DNA of 11,557 bases, from the NCBI GenBank assembly GCA_030447145.1, contig JAUJLY010000047.1:1-11557 (forward strand), in the 5' to 3' direction. A program made the translations under genes and the position numbers. Below the pieces are notes generated by a model. It saw only the letters and a program-made list of their open reading frames with translations. It did not search any database and was not told the DNA's origin. Below are positions 1 through 7,321 of this stretch, piece after piece (within the stretch, counting starts at the first letter, position 1; each line of letters begins with the position of its first letter). The DNA is from Thermomicrobiales bacterium (lineage in GTDB: Bacteria > Chloroflexota > Chloroflexia > Thermomicrobiales > UBA6265).

Positions 1-354
1 GAATTCTGCGAAGCCTGCCAACCGAGCTCCCCAAAGGTGACCGATACCGAGATCGAGGAGCTTAAACCCGAAATCCCCGGCTGGGAGCTTACCGAAGTCA
101 ACGGCATACCTCGCCTTAAGCGCACGTACAAGGTTGAGGGATGGATGCCGGCGGTTCGCCTCACGAATGCCATTGCTGCGCTTGCGGATGAGGCCGATCA
201 CCACCCGCAGATCCGCCTGGAATGGGGCAAGGTCACCGTCTCGTGGTGGACGCACGCCATCAAGGGACTCCACCGCAACGACTTCATCATGGCCGCCAGG
301 ACAGACGAGGCCGCACAAAGCCACGGGGAGGCCGAAGCCGAGCCCGCGCACTGA
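1..354 (+). CDS. phhB: Pterin-4a-carbinolamine dehydratase (5' end outside the window)
   Basis: Dehydrates 4a-hydroxytetrahydropterin, recycling the pterin cofactor of aromatic amino-acid hydroxylases; it is a small cytosolic enzyme. The frame matches the family active-site pattern throughout: D-x3-HHP, then W five residues on, H after nine more and D after eight more. Counted from the GTG at 37 these are His55, His56, Pro57, Trp63, His73 and Asp82. The GTG at 37 is a possible start, but the frame stays open to base 1 and the 12 upstream codons read EFCEACQPSSPK. That resembles the Cys-x-x-Cys N-terminus seen in many family members, so I call the gene 5'-partial. The C-terminal tail after about residue 90 is acidic and Ala-rich and probably disordered. 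No aromatic amino-acid hydroxylase gene is visible nearby. The family call is secure; the true start is not visible. Confidence 0.93.
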   Translation, partial: EFCEACQPSSPKVTDTEIEELKPEIPGWELTEVNGIPRLKRTYKVEGWMPAVRLTNAIAALADEADHHPQIRLEWGKVTVSWWTHAIKGLHRNDFIMAARTDEAAQSHGEAEAEPAH

Positions 355-472
355 CTAAACGCCCGACCCAGCTCGCATTTTCTCAGCACCCGGACCAGTG
401 CCTCAGTGGCACATGCATTGCGCTCATGGTAGGGACACGCCCGCTATTTTGGTGGCCGTGTGGCGTTCTATC

Positions 473-482
473 AGAGGAGAAA
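473..482 (+). promoter_or_regulatory. Ribosome binding site that fixes the DUF892 gene start
   Basis: AGAGGAGAAA lies about nine bases before the ATG at 490. It supports that ATG over the in-frame ATG at 460, which lies upstream of this site and adds ten residues that do not look like the family. Confidence 0.75.
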
Positions 483-489
483 TCGAACA

Positions 490-1008
490 ATGAGCGATTC
501 AAGCAACATGCCAATGCAGACGCCGCAGGATTTGTTCGTCCACGAGTTGTCCAGTGCCCACAGTGCCGAGCAGATTGTCGTGAAGATGCTTGAGGAGGCC
601 CAGGGACTCGTCCAGAATCCCGAGCTAAAGGAAGGACTCCGGATGCACGCGGAGCAAAGCCGCGAGCAGGCACAGCGGCTTGAGCAGATCTTTCAGCAGT
701 TGGGGGCAGAGCCCCACCCGGTTCAGTGCCACTCGGCTCAGGGGTTGCATCAGGAACTGCAGGATGCCCTACAGGCGCAGCCCGCGCCGGAGGTTGTGGA
801 AGGACTGGTCGTAGCAGGGACCTGCAAGACCGAACATCTCGAAATCGCCGCATACACCGGCCTCGTGGAGAAGGCGCAAGCCATGGGCCAGACCGAGGCC
901 GTGCAGCTGCTCCAGCAGAGCCTGCAAGAAGAGCAGCAGATGCTCCAAAGAGTCGAGCAGATCTCCCAGCAGTTGACGCAGCAGATGGCTGGAATGCAGT
1001 CAGCCTAA
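490..1008 (+). CDS. Ferritin-like DUF892 (YciE/YciF family) protein
   Basis: A 172-residue, all-helical protein of the DUF892/YciF family, the usual length for that family. YciF-type proteins are ferritin-like four-helix bundles, often linked to stress responses; their exact reaction is not settled. Likely di-iron ligands are present where the family has them: Glu27 in HSAE, Glu55 in MHAE, Glu115/His116/Glu118 in TEHLE, and Glu147 or Glu148 in QEEQ. The opening TPQDLFVHEL matches the usual start of the domain. The last 40 residues are very Gln-rich and amphipathic. The neighbouring pterin dehydratase is 135 bases upstream on the same strand, and a terminator-like hairpin follows about 60 bases downstream, so the gene is probably transcribed alone or with phhB. 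The family is clear; its cellular role is inferred only from relatives. Confidence 0.88.
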   Translation: MSDSSNMPMQTPQDLFVHELSSAHSAEQIVVKMLEEAQGLVQNPELKEGLRMHAEQSREQAQRLEQIFQQLGAEPHPVQCHSAQGLHQELQDALQAQPAPEVVEGLVVAGTCKTEHLEIAAYTGLVEKAQAMGQTEAVQLLQQSLQEEQQMLQRVEQISQQLTQQMAGMQSA

Positions 1009-1071
1009 TAGCACAGCGGAGCGCCGATCCACCCTCCATTATCTCCCGGCATCCACGAAAACTTGGAGACA

Positions 1072-1106
1072 GGGGATACCTCCAACGAGGTGTCCCTTGT
1101 TACTTT
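1072..1106 (+). terminator. Terminator-like hairpin after the DUF892 gene
   Basis: The arms GGGATACCTC and GAGGTGTCCC pair over ten bases with one G-U pair around a CAAC loop, followed directly by TTGTTACTTT. The position 64 bases after the stop codon suits a Rho-independent terminator. The T-tract is interrupted, so efficiency is uncertain. Confidence 0.55.
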
Positions 1107-1211
1107 CCCGGTAAAATTCCGCTGGCCGATCCGACAAAAGTTGCCCCGACGCGAGAGTCTGGCATCGTGCCCGCTCCCTTCCCAATCATTCATCGTCGCT
1201 GCACATATCGG

Positions 1212-1228
1212 CACATCCGCGGGATGTG
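1212..1228. repeat. 17-base inverted repeat upstream of the dehalogenase gene, possible operator
   Basis: CACATCC-GCG-GGATGTG is a perfect 7-base inverted repeat with a 3-base centre. It ends about 20 bases before a possible -35 box and 117 bases before the ATG at 1345. The size and symmetry fit the site of a dimeric transcription factor, but no regulator gene is adjacent. The rest of the 336-base gap 1009-1344 holds no convincing gene: the short open frames in it have no family resemblance and no good ribosome binding site. Confidence 0.3.
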
Positions 1229-1247
1229 AGCGAATGCGGCCCCTTGC

Positions 1248-1276
1248 TTTGGATGATGGTGTGGCCTCGATACAAT
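1248..1276 (+). promoter_or_regulatory. Weak candidate promoter for the dehalogenase gene
   Basis: TACAAT at 1271-1276 is a good -10 box. TTTGGA at 1248-1253, 17 bases upstream, is a poor -35 box. Expected initiation near 1283 would leave a leader of about 60 bases. Confidence 0.3.
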
Positions 1277-1344
1277 GCACGCGATGCTTTCCTTGAGCAG
1301 CTGCGACGAGGCAAAGGACGTAGCACCGACGGAGAGGAGCGCCA

Positions 1345-2205
1345 ATGTTCGAGGGGTTCAAGCTCACGAGGATCGACACAGGCGAGGCCGACTTACGTGT
1401 TCGTGTCGGGGGCGAAGGGCCACCCCTGCTGCTGCTTCACGGCCACCCGCAGACCCACGTTATGTGGCACGAGGTAGCTCCCCGGCTTGCAAGGGACTTC
1501 ACTGTGGTAACGCCTGACCTCCGCGGCTATGGCGAAAGTTCGAAACCGGAGACCACACCGGACCACGAGCCCTACTCCAAACGCGCCATGGCCCGTGATA
1601 TGGTCGAGCTTATGCATCAACTAGGCTTCGAGCAATTCGCCGTCGCTGGCCATGACCGCGGCGGCCGTTGCGCGTACCGCCTCGCCCTGGACCATCACGA
1701 ACGTGTCGTCCGGCTCGCCGTGCTCGACATTATTCCTACCGGCGAAGCTTGTCGTCGGGCAGACATGGAGTTCGGGATGGTGAACTGGCACTGGTACTTC
1801 ATGGCCCAACCATTCGACATGCCAGAGCGCATGCTAGGATCTGACCCCGATCGAAACTACCTGCGAAAACGCGATATCTTCGACCCGGACGCACTCAACG
1901 ACTACCTGCGTTGCATCAATTTGCCCGGAACAATTCACGCCATGTGCGAGGACTACCGCGCCGGAGCAACCTATGACCGCATGCTCGATGATGCAGACCT
2001 CGGTAACCGGAGGATAGCCTGTCCTGTGCGGGTGCTCTGGTCCCGGCGGGAGGAACTTGAGCGGTTCTACAATCCGGTTGCAATCTGGCGTGACTGGGCA
2101 GATAACGTACGGGGAGCCAGCATTGATTGTGGCCACTATCTGGCTGAGGAAGCACCGGACGAAACCTATGCCCGTCTTCATCCCTTCTTTACAACTGCTG
2201 AGTAA
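1345..2205 (+). CDS. Alpha/beta hydrolase, fluoroacetate/haloacetate dehalogenase type
   Basis: A 286-residue cytosolic alpha/beta-hydrolase. Members of this family hydrolyse the carbon-halogen bond of haloacetates to give glycolate and halide. The sequence carries the whole family active site: HGHPQ at 32-36 for the oxyanion region; nucleophile Asp104 and carboxylate-binding Arg105 and Arg108 in GHDRGGR (102-108); acid Asp128 in VLDI; His149-Trp150 and Tyr204 (in CEDYRAGA), which cradle the halide in fluoroacetate dehalogenases; and base His264 in CGHYLAEEAPD. The length matches known members at about 290-300 residues. The ATG at 1345 has a strong site, GGAGAGGAG, five bases upstream. The stop is about 160 bases before a peptide-type ABC binding-protein gene on the same strand, so co-transcription is possible but unproven. 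The nearest alternative is an epoxide hydrolase, but those use a Tyr pair in the cap rather than His-Trp plus Tyr. Substrate preference (F versus Cl) cannot be read from sequence alone. Confidence 0.85.
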   Translation: MFEGFKLTRIDTGEADLRVRVGGEGPPLLLLHGHPQTHVMWHEVAPRLARDFTVVTPDLRGYGESSKPETTPDHEPYSKRAMARDMVELMHQLGFEQFAVAGHDRGGRCAYRLALDHHERVVRLAVLDIIPTGEACRRADMEFGMVNWHWYFMAQPFDMPERMLGSDPDRNYLRKRDIFDPDALNDYLRCINLPGTIHAMCEDYRAGATYDRMLDDADLGNRRIACPVRVLWSRREELERFYNPVAIWRDWADNVRGASIDCGHYLAEEAPDETYARLHPFFTTAE

Positions 2206-2356
2206 CGGTTGACCTGCTGCCTGTCATATTGTCCCCTGTCGCGGGCTGTGCCAAAATATAGGAGAGTTTCACGTTCTATGCCATCGACATACGTATTGTG
2301 CCGACAGTTACCAGTGAAGACTGGACGGATTCCAGAACCACTGTCTTCGACACGAC

Positions 2357-2362
2357 AAGGAG
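2357..2362 (+). promoter_or_regulatory. Ribosome binding site that fixes the binding-protein start
   Basis: AAGGAG lies five bases before the ATG at 2368. The same frame is open upstream to 2209, but those 53 codons look non-coding and would put the Tat signal deep inside the protein. The 162-base leader from 2206 has only poor promoter-like boxes (TTGTCC at 2229 and an AT-rich patch at 2253-2260). Confidence 0.8.
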
Positions 2363-2367
2363 CATCA

Positions 2368-4023
2368 ATGTCGTCTATACACGACCGGGCACGTCTCTCC
2401 GCCATCCGAAACTTGATGACAATGCACGAGGACCGCCGTACAGTCCTTAAGGCAGCTGCTGCCGCGGGATTGATTCCGGTACTCACAAGCTCCGTCGTCG
2501 CCCAGCGCACGGCCGCGCAGGACGCCCAACCGGTTCAGGGTGGCACGTTTGTGACGCTCGGCCAGGATGCCATTGAGTCGCTCAGTCCGGAGGATAGCGG
2601 CGAGACAGTGCAGTGGGTTCCGATCGTCAACCTTTTCGACGGTCTCTACCTGGTGAATGAGCAGTATGAGCTCGAGCCCGCCCTTGCGGACTCGTACGAG
2701 CCCTCGGCCGACGGTCTCACCTACACCTTCCGCCTCAAGAACGATGTGAAGTTCCACAACGGTGCGAACTTCACGGCTCAGGATGTCGTTTACACCTACA
2801 ACTGGATCATGGACCAGGCAAACGCATCCACCCGCGCCGCCAACTTCGAGCTGGTCGACACCATTGAGGCACCGGATGACCAGACGGTTGTTGTCACGCT
2901 GAAGGAAGCGGACGTCACCTTCATGGTGAACGTCGCGACGACGCTCATCTACCCGAAAGACGATCACGCCGAGAAGGGCGAGGAGGCCTTCAAGGGCGCC
3001 CCGGTCGGAACCGGCGCATTCACGCTTGGCGAGTGGTCGCCACAGCAACGGGTAATTCTCAAGGCCTTCGAGAATCACTTCCGGGGCCGACCGAACTTTG
3101 ACGCATTCCAGGTCGACGTTGTGCCGGAGGCCGCAGGCCGCATGGCCGCGCTGGAAACCGGGCAGGCCGACAACTCGATCTGGGGACTGAACGCCGAGGA
3201 CAACGAGGCGCTCAAGGAGAGCGGCGACTTCAACGTCTATGAGACGTTGCAGGTGGCCACCAACCACTTCCCGCTCAACAACAAGCACCCCTTTCTCTCT
3301 GACAAGTCTGTCCGGCAGGCGCTCCTCTTTGCGCTCGACCGGGAGGCATTCGCCGAGGAAATCTTCCTTGGGCAGGCCCAGGTGGCGACGAGCAACCTCT
3401 CCCCAGCTCTTGAGAAGTTTTACAACCCGGATGTCGCCACGTATGGGTTTGATCCGGAGAAGGCCAAACAACTCCTCGATGATGCTGGCTGGACCGAGGG
3501 CAGCGACGGCATCCGGGAGAAGGATGGCGTCAAGGCCCAATTCACGATGATGGTCTTCCAAGGCGACACCCAGCGCCGTCCCGAGGCGGAGACCGCCCAG
3601 CAATGGTGGTCCGACATTGGCGTCCAGTGCGACCTTGAAGAGGGTATTACCTCCGATATCCTTGCCGGGCTGGTCGACGGCCAGTACGACGCGGGCCTCT
3701 TCAACTGGGTCTACGGTGGCTCCAACGGTGATCCGGACGCCCGGGACACGCTCGGCACCGGCGGCGCCAACAACTTCTCCAACTACTCGAAGGAGGAAGT
3801 CGATGAACTGCTGCAGGCAGGCATCCGCGAGCTTGACGAGGCTGAGCGTGTCGAGATCTACAAGCGGATCCAGGAGATCGTCGCAGAGGACGTCCCCTTC
3901 CTCTTCCTGCTGAATTTCCAGAACATCGTCTTCTACTCCAACCGGACCCAGGGTTTGCCGGAGGAGGTGCTCAACGCAGACGGCCTCTATCAGAAGATGT
4001 ACCGGTTCTGGCTCGAGCAGTAG
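2368..4023 (+). CDS. Peptide-type ABC transporter substrate-binding protein, Tat signal
   Basis: A 551-residue extracytoplasmic solute-binding protein of family 5 (SBP_bac_5; DppA/OppA/NikA type), which captures di- or oligopeptides or similar solutes and delivers them to the permeases encoded next door. The N-terminus has a twin-arginine signal, RRTVLK at 23-28, followed by an Ala-rich hydrophobic stretch to about residue 45; there is no lipobox Cys. Mature-domain landmarks include a GGTF start, LYTFRLKNDVKFHNG-like strands (here TYTFRLKNDVKFHNG), a GTGAF segment, and SVRQALLFALDREA, a hallmark of the family. It is followed by a 28-base palindrome and then the permease genes, the usual layout in which the binding protein is made in excess. 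The ligand cannot be assigned. The dehalogenase gene upstream raises the possibility of a non-peptide ligand, but that is speculation. Confidence 0.93.
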   Translation: MSSIHDRARLSAIRNLMTMHEDRRTVLKAAAAAGLIPVLTSSVVAQRTAAQDAQPVQGGTFVTLGQDAIESLSPEDSGETVQWVPIVNLFDGLYLVNEQYELEPALADSYEPSADGLTYTFRLKNDVKFHNGANFTAQDVVYTYNWIMDQANASTRAANFELVDTIEAPDDQTVVVTLKEADVTFMVNVATTLIYPKDDHAEKGEEAFKGAPVGTGAFTLGEWSPQQRVILKAFENHFRGRPNFDAFQVDVVPEAAGRMAALETGQADNSIWGLNAEDNEALKESGDFNVYETLQVATNHFPLNNKHPFLSDKSVRQALLFALDREAFAEEIFLGQAQVATSNLSPALEKFYNPDVATYGFDPEKAKQLLDDAGWTEGSDGIREKDGVKAQFTMMVFQGDTQRRPEAETAQQWWSDIGVQCDLEEGITSDILAGLVDGQYDAGLFNWVYGGSNGDPDARDTLGTGGANNFSNYSKEEVDELLQAGIRELDEAERVEIYKRIQEIVAEDVPFLFLLNFQNIVFYSNRTQGLPEEVLNADGLYQKMYRFWLEQ

Positions 4024-4034
4024 TCTCATCCCGC

Positions 4035-4062
4035 GAGCCGGAGCGCATATGCGCTCCGGCTC
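4035..4062 (+). terminator. 28-base perfect palindrome between binding protein and permease
   Basis: The sequence from 4035 to 4062 equals its own reverse complement, with GAGCCGGAGCG pairing to CGCTCCGGCTC around CATATG. It begins 11 bases after the stop codon and is followed by CTGTTTCCC, not a long T run. The likely role is a partial terminator or an mRNA 3'-end stabiliser that lowers permease expression relative to the binding protein. An operator role is less likely because it follows a stop codon closely inside an operon. Confidence 0.7.
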
Positions 4063-4119
4063 CTGTTTCCCTGCTAACCGAAAGCATCGCGTGTTTCATC
4101 ACTCGCGGACGGAATATCC

Positions 4120-5046
4120 ATGGCGGCGTACCTCATCAAGCGTCTCTCCCAAGGCGTGCTGGTGCTGTTCCTCGTCAGCCTGCTGACCTTCTTTGTCATC
4201 TACTTCATGCCGGGAGACCCGGCACGGACGATGGTCGGTCAGGCACGGGTGACAGAGGAACAACTCGAAGCAATCCGTGACAAATGGGGCCTCAATGACC
4301 CCTGGTACGAGCGCTACGGCAACTGGATTGGCAATCTCCTCACCGGAGACCTGGGCACATCGATGATGCGACCCGGCCAGTCGATCGGGGACATGATCTC
4401 CAACGCCGCAAGCATGACGCTGCGCCTGAACGTGATGGCATTTGCCATCTCTTTGCTGATTGCCCTTCCAGTTGGGGTCCTGGCCGCAACCAAACGCAAC
4501 TCGTTCCTCGACTACTTCAGCACGTTCGGCTCGACCGTGGGTGTCGCCGTTCCCAACTACTGGATCGGCGTCATGGCGATCGTGCTCTTCTCCGTGAAGC
4601 TCGGTTGGCTTCCGCCCTACGGTGCCGATTCGTGGAAGAGCTATATCCTTCCGGTCTTTGTGCTGTCCATCGAGGAGATGGCGGCCACAATGAGGCTCAT
4701 GCGGGGCACAACCATCGAGATTCTCGGGCAGGACTACGTCAAGACGGCCGAGGCCAAGGGGCTGGCCCGCAACGTCATCCTGTACCGTCACGTCGTTCGC
4801 AACGCGATGCTCCCGGTCATCACCCTGCTCGGATACCGCATCGCTTTTATTCTCAGCGGCACCATTGTGATCGAGACGGTATTTGCCTGGCCCGGACTCG
4901 GCCAGCTCTTCTTCGACGCCATCTCCAACCAGGACCTCCAGGTGGTGCAGGCCATTGTGTTGCTGCTCACCACGGTGGTCGTGATCATGAACATCGTGAC
5001 CGATATGACATACGCCATCATCGACCCACGGGTGCGCGTCCGATGA
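4120..5046 (+). CDS. dppB: Peptide-type ABC transporter permease, DppB-like
   Basis: A 308-residue inner-membrane permease, one half of the channel that receives solute from the binding protein. The opening MAAYLIKRL and the strong first membrane segment (about 10-30) ending in PGDPA are typical of DppB/OppB. Further membrane segments lie near 103-124, 134-158, 178-192, 230-253 and 278-298. The cytoplasmic EAA loop that docks on the ATPase is present: DYVKTAEAKGL at 205-215 and RHVVRNAMLPV at 223-233. The C-terminal DPRVR is also typical. The stop codon overlaps the next start (ATGA at 5043-5046), so translation of the pair is coupled. The ribosome binding site is weak (GGACGGA), consistent with lower expression than the binding protein. 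The symbol denotes type, not proven dipeptide specificity. Confidence 0.93.
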   Translation: MAAYLIKRLSQGVLVLFLVSLLTFFVIYFMPGDPARTMVGQARVTEEQLEAIRDKWGLNDPWYERYGNWIGNLLTGDLGTSMMRPGQSIGDMISNAASMTLRLNVMAFAISLLIALPVGVLAATKRNSFLDYFSTFGSTVGVAVPNYWIGVMAIVLFSVKLGWLPPYGADSWKSYILPVFVLSIEEMAATMRLMRGTTIEILGQDYVKTAEAKGLARNVILYRHVVRNAMLPVITLLGYRIAFILSGTIVIETVFAWPGLGQLFFDAISNQDLQVVQAIVLLLTTVVVIMNIVTDMTYAIIDPRVRVR

Positions 5047-6008
5047 CCCGCAACGCTCCAGACTCAACTCTCGATCACGTCATGCCGGAATCGACTGACG
5101 CGAAAGATTCCACCCAACGACTCGCACTGCGCGCAGGAACCGCTCCTGCGCATACGTTCGTCGACGGGCCAACCGAGCGGCGCAAGACGTGGCTCCGGTT
5201 CAGGAAGCATCGTGCGGCGGTGTTCGGCCTCGGGTTCATCGTCCTGCTCGTGATCCTCGCCCTGACCGCCCAGTGGATCACGCCTTATACACCGGAGGAA
5301 GTCAATCTCCGCATGCGAGGAGACGGGCCGACCGCCGACCACTGGCTCGGCAACGACGACATTGGCCGGGACATCCTGACTCGCCTTATCTACGGCACCC
5401 GTGTCGCCTTGCTCGTGGGCCTCGGCGCCACGATGATCGCGGTCACCATAGGTGTGGCGGTCGGGGCAACGGCAGGCTACTTCGGTGGCCGGGTGGATTT
5501 CCTGCTTTCGCGTCTTATCGATACGCTGATGGCGTTCCCGCTGCTCGCCCTGCTGCTGACGCTTTCGACCGTGTTCGGACCCAGCCTGAGAAACGTCGTG
5601 ATCGTCATTGGCTGCACGGTATGGGCGTCGTACGCCCGCGTTGTGCGGGCGGAGGTGCTCAGCCTCCGCGAGCGGGACTACGTGCTCGCCGCCCGCGCCG
5701 CCGGCGCCAGTGACCGGCGCATTATCTCCAGGCACATCGTGCCGAACGCGATCGGGCCAGTCATCATTCTCGCCAGTCTCGCCATCGGCAGCATCATTAT
5801 TCTCGAGTCCGCGCTGTCGTTCCTTGGTTTGGGCGTTTCACGCCCAACCGCGTCATGGGGCACAATGCTCTCGGACGGACGAGATTTCGTCCGGAACTAT
5901 CCGCATATTTCTATCGCCCCCGGTATCGCCATCGCCCTCACGGTGCTGGCATTCAACCTTGTCGGAGACGGCCTGCGTGATGCCCTGGATCCCCGCCAGC
6001 GATCCTGA
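5043..6008 (+). CDS. dppC: Peptide-type ABC transporter permease, DppC-like
   Basis: A 321-residue inner-membrane permease, partner of the DppB-like protein. After a polar cytoplasmic N-terminus of about 57 residues there is a first membrane segment (58-79), then the DppC signature LGNDDIGRDILTRLIYG at 102-118. The EAA loop DYVLAARAAGASDRRI at 212-227 with RHIVPN follows, and the C-terminal ALSFLGLGV and SWGTML (257-276) are standard. The start at 5043 is chosen because it overlaps the preceding stop by ATGA and gives a normal length; the same frame is open further upstream only as a shadow of the first permease. No ATP-binding subunit gene follows, so the ATPases must be encoded elsewhere or be shared with another importer. 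Confidence 0.93.
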   Translation: MTRNAPDSTLDHVMPESTDAKDSTQRLALRAGTAPAHTFVDGPTERRKTWLRFRKHRAAVFGLGFIVLLVILALTAQWITPYTPEEVNLRMRGDGPTADHWLGNDDIGRDILTRLIYGTRVALLVGLGATMIAVTIGVAVGATAGYFGGRVDFLLSRLIDTLMAFPLLALLLTLSTVFGPSLRNVVIVIGCTVWASYARVVRAEVLSLRERDYVLAARAAGASDRRIISRHIVPNAIGPVIILASLAIGSIIILESALSFLGLGVSRPTASWGTMLSDGRDFVRNYPHISIAPGIAIALTVLAFNLVGDGLRDALDPRQRS

Positions 6009-6038
6009 CCCCGCTGGCCCGAAAGGACACCGCATCTC

Positions 6039-7268
6039 GTGCCAATTGCCCCCCAGTTCACCCGTTTTGGCGCATTTACACCTCGGACCAGGGTGCTCAT
6101 ATTTGCGCTTGCCGTCATTCTGGTACTCGGCCTCTTCGCGACCATCGCATTTTTCCTCCTGCGGGACGAAGGAATGGTTGCCGGCGCCGACGGCATTACG
6201 CTCGCCATGCCGGCTGCAGATGGTCCCCCGGATACCACCGAAGGAGAACTGATCTCACATTTCACTATCACTGGAGGCGCGCCGGACGACATCGAACTAG
6301 GCCTCTACCTGACGGACATGAGTGGCAGAACACTCATGCCGAACCCTGCCTATGCAGCCACAGTAGACCTCACCAACCTGATTAGTGGCGAACTAGTCAA
6401 CGAACTGAGCATGAATCCCACCGCCGAAGCTGCCACCCCAACATTCACCCTCGACGAGCCGGGAATGGACAGCAAGGGATGGTGGCGGATTCACACAACC
6501 ATTGCACGACCGGATGGAGGCGCCCTGACGTCGGACTTCTATATCCTGCTTCCCGATCCCAATATCAAGGGTTTCGATGCGCCTCCAGCTCCCGAGACTG
6601 ATCCGGCCGCAGAAGAGATGCTCTCGAACGCGATTGGCAAGATGAGCGAATGGGATTCCCTGCGCTGGTGGGAATGGCTCTCCGGTGGCAACGACAGCCT
6701 GATCATGGCCGAGTTCGCTGTGACCACGACCGAGGCCAACGGACAGCCGAATGCCTTCCGCAACGACATGATCTACGCGGGGGGATTCGAGCGGCGAATG
6801 GATGGCGCGCCTCCGGCACAGCCTGCTCGCAATCACTACACCGCTGTCACCATCGGTGAACAGGGATGGACCCGGGACGAGGAGGGCGAGGTTACGGAGA
6901 GGCCGCCCTCCAACTATCTCCCCATCGACCGGTATCCCGAGACATACCAAGGCGCGGATCAGATCCGCTTTGGCATTGAGGAGGAGATTGGCGGGAGGAG
7001 CGCTCAGATCGTTACGTTCCGCGTGCCGGGGGGATCGCCGCAAGCCCAGGCGTGGTTCGCGTTCTGGATTGACACGGAAACAGGCAATGTCCTAAGGAAT
7101 GCCATGGTGGCGGATAGCCACTACATGCTATGGATCTACTCGGACGTGAATGAACCGTTCGCGATTGAGCCACCGGAGGGCGTGGAATATGCACCCGCGA
7201 CTCCTACCTCATCTCCAGCCACGACACCCATTGCACACCGTCGTGCCGTACCTGACGAGCAGCCGTAG
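6039..7268 (+). CDS. Membrane-anchored protein with Ig-like (YtkA/FixH-like) and LolA/LppX-like regions, function unknown
   Basis: A 409-residue protein I do not recognise by name. Residues 1-17 are basic and cytoplasmic, 18-41 form a single membrane anchor, and the rest should lie outside the membrane. Residues about 68-173 look like a beta-sandwich resembling YtkA/FixH-type Ig domains, with alternating strands, a central Pro/Thr patch and GWWRIHTTIARPDG near the end. Residues about 186-380 suggest a half-barrel of the LolA/LppX kind: repeated beta strands, a WTRDEEG turn, TFRVPGG, a WIDTETGNVLR strand pair and a closing DVNEPFAIEPPEG. The tail (385-398) is rich in Pro and Thr. The GTG start at 6039 has GAAAGGAC about eleven bases upstream. 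It begins 30 bases after the second permease, so it is probably in the same transcript. Both domain calls are from pattern memory and need profile searches. A role in lipid handling or metal delivery is only a guess. Confidence 0.6.
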   Translation: MPIAPQFTRFGAFTPRTRVLIFALAVILVLGLFATIAFFLLRDEGMVAGADGITLAMPAADGPPDTTEGELISHFTITGGAPDDIELGLYLTDMSGRTLMPNPAYAATVDLTNLISGELVNELSMNPTAEAATPTFTLDEPGMDSKGWWRIHTTIARPDGGALTSDFYILLPDPNIKGFDAPPAPETDPAAEEMLSNAIGKMSEWDSLRWWEWLSGGNDSLIMAEFAVTTTEANGQPNAFRNDMIYAGGFERRMDGAPPAQPARNHYTAVTIGEQGWTRDEEGEVTERPPSNYLPIDRYPETYQGADQIRFGIEEEIGGRSAQIVTFRVPGGSPQAQAWFAFWIDTETGNVLRNAMVADSHYMLWIYSDVNEPFAIEPPEGVEYAPATPTSSPATTPIAHRRAVPDEQP

Positions 7269-7321
7269 GCGAACAATTCCCAGCGTACTCCCACTCCCAA
7301 ATCCGACCCGCCGTTGTCCTT

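Noticed and set aside
398..412. GTGCC-TCAGT-GGCAC hairpin after the pterin dehydratase gene as a terminator
   Set aside because: The stem is only five bases with no T run after it.
383..1039. A 218-codon minus-strand frame over the DUF892 gene
   Set aside because: Its Pro/Ala/Arg-rich product is typical of antisense shadows, and the plus-strand ferritin-like protein is well supported.
1063..1296. A 77-codon plus-strand frame in the gap before the dehalogenase
   Set aside because: It overlaps the terminator-like hairpin, has no good ribosome binding site and resembles nothing I know.
2290..2340. A possible riboswitch in the leader of the binding-protein gene
   Set aside because: Only a small CCAGT-GAAG-ACTGG hairpin is visible and no known riboswitch core motif could be found.
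2365..4029. A 554-codon open frame on the minus strand opposite the binding-protein gene
   Set aside because: It mirrors a clear family 5 binding protein and reflects high-GC codon bias. It has no recognisable domain and its product is unusually rich in Val, Leu and Arg.
4099..5067. A 322-codon minus-strand frame opposite the first permease
   Set aside because: Its His- and Asp-rich product has no family likeness, while the plus strand encodes an unmistakable DppB-type permease.
5064..5735. A 223-codon minus-strand frame opposite the second permease
   Set aside because: It is antisense to conserved DppC motifs and has low-complexity charged composition.
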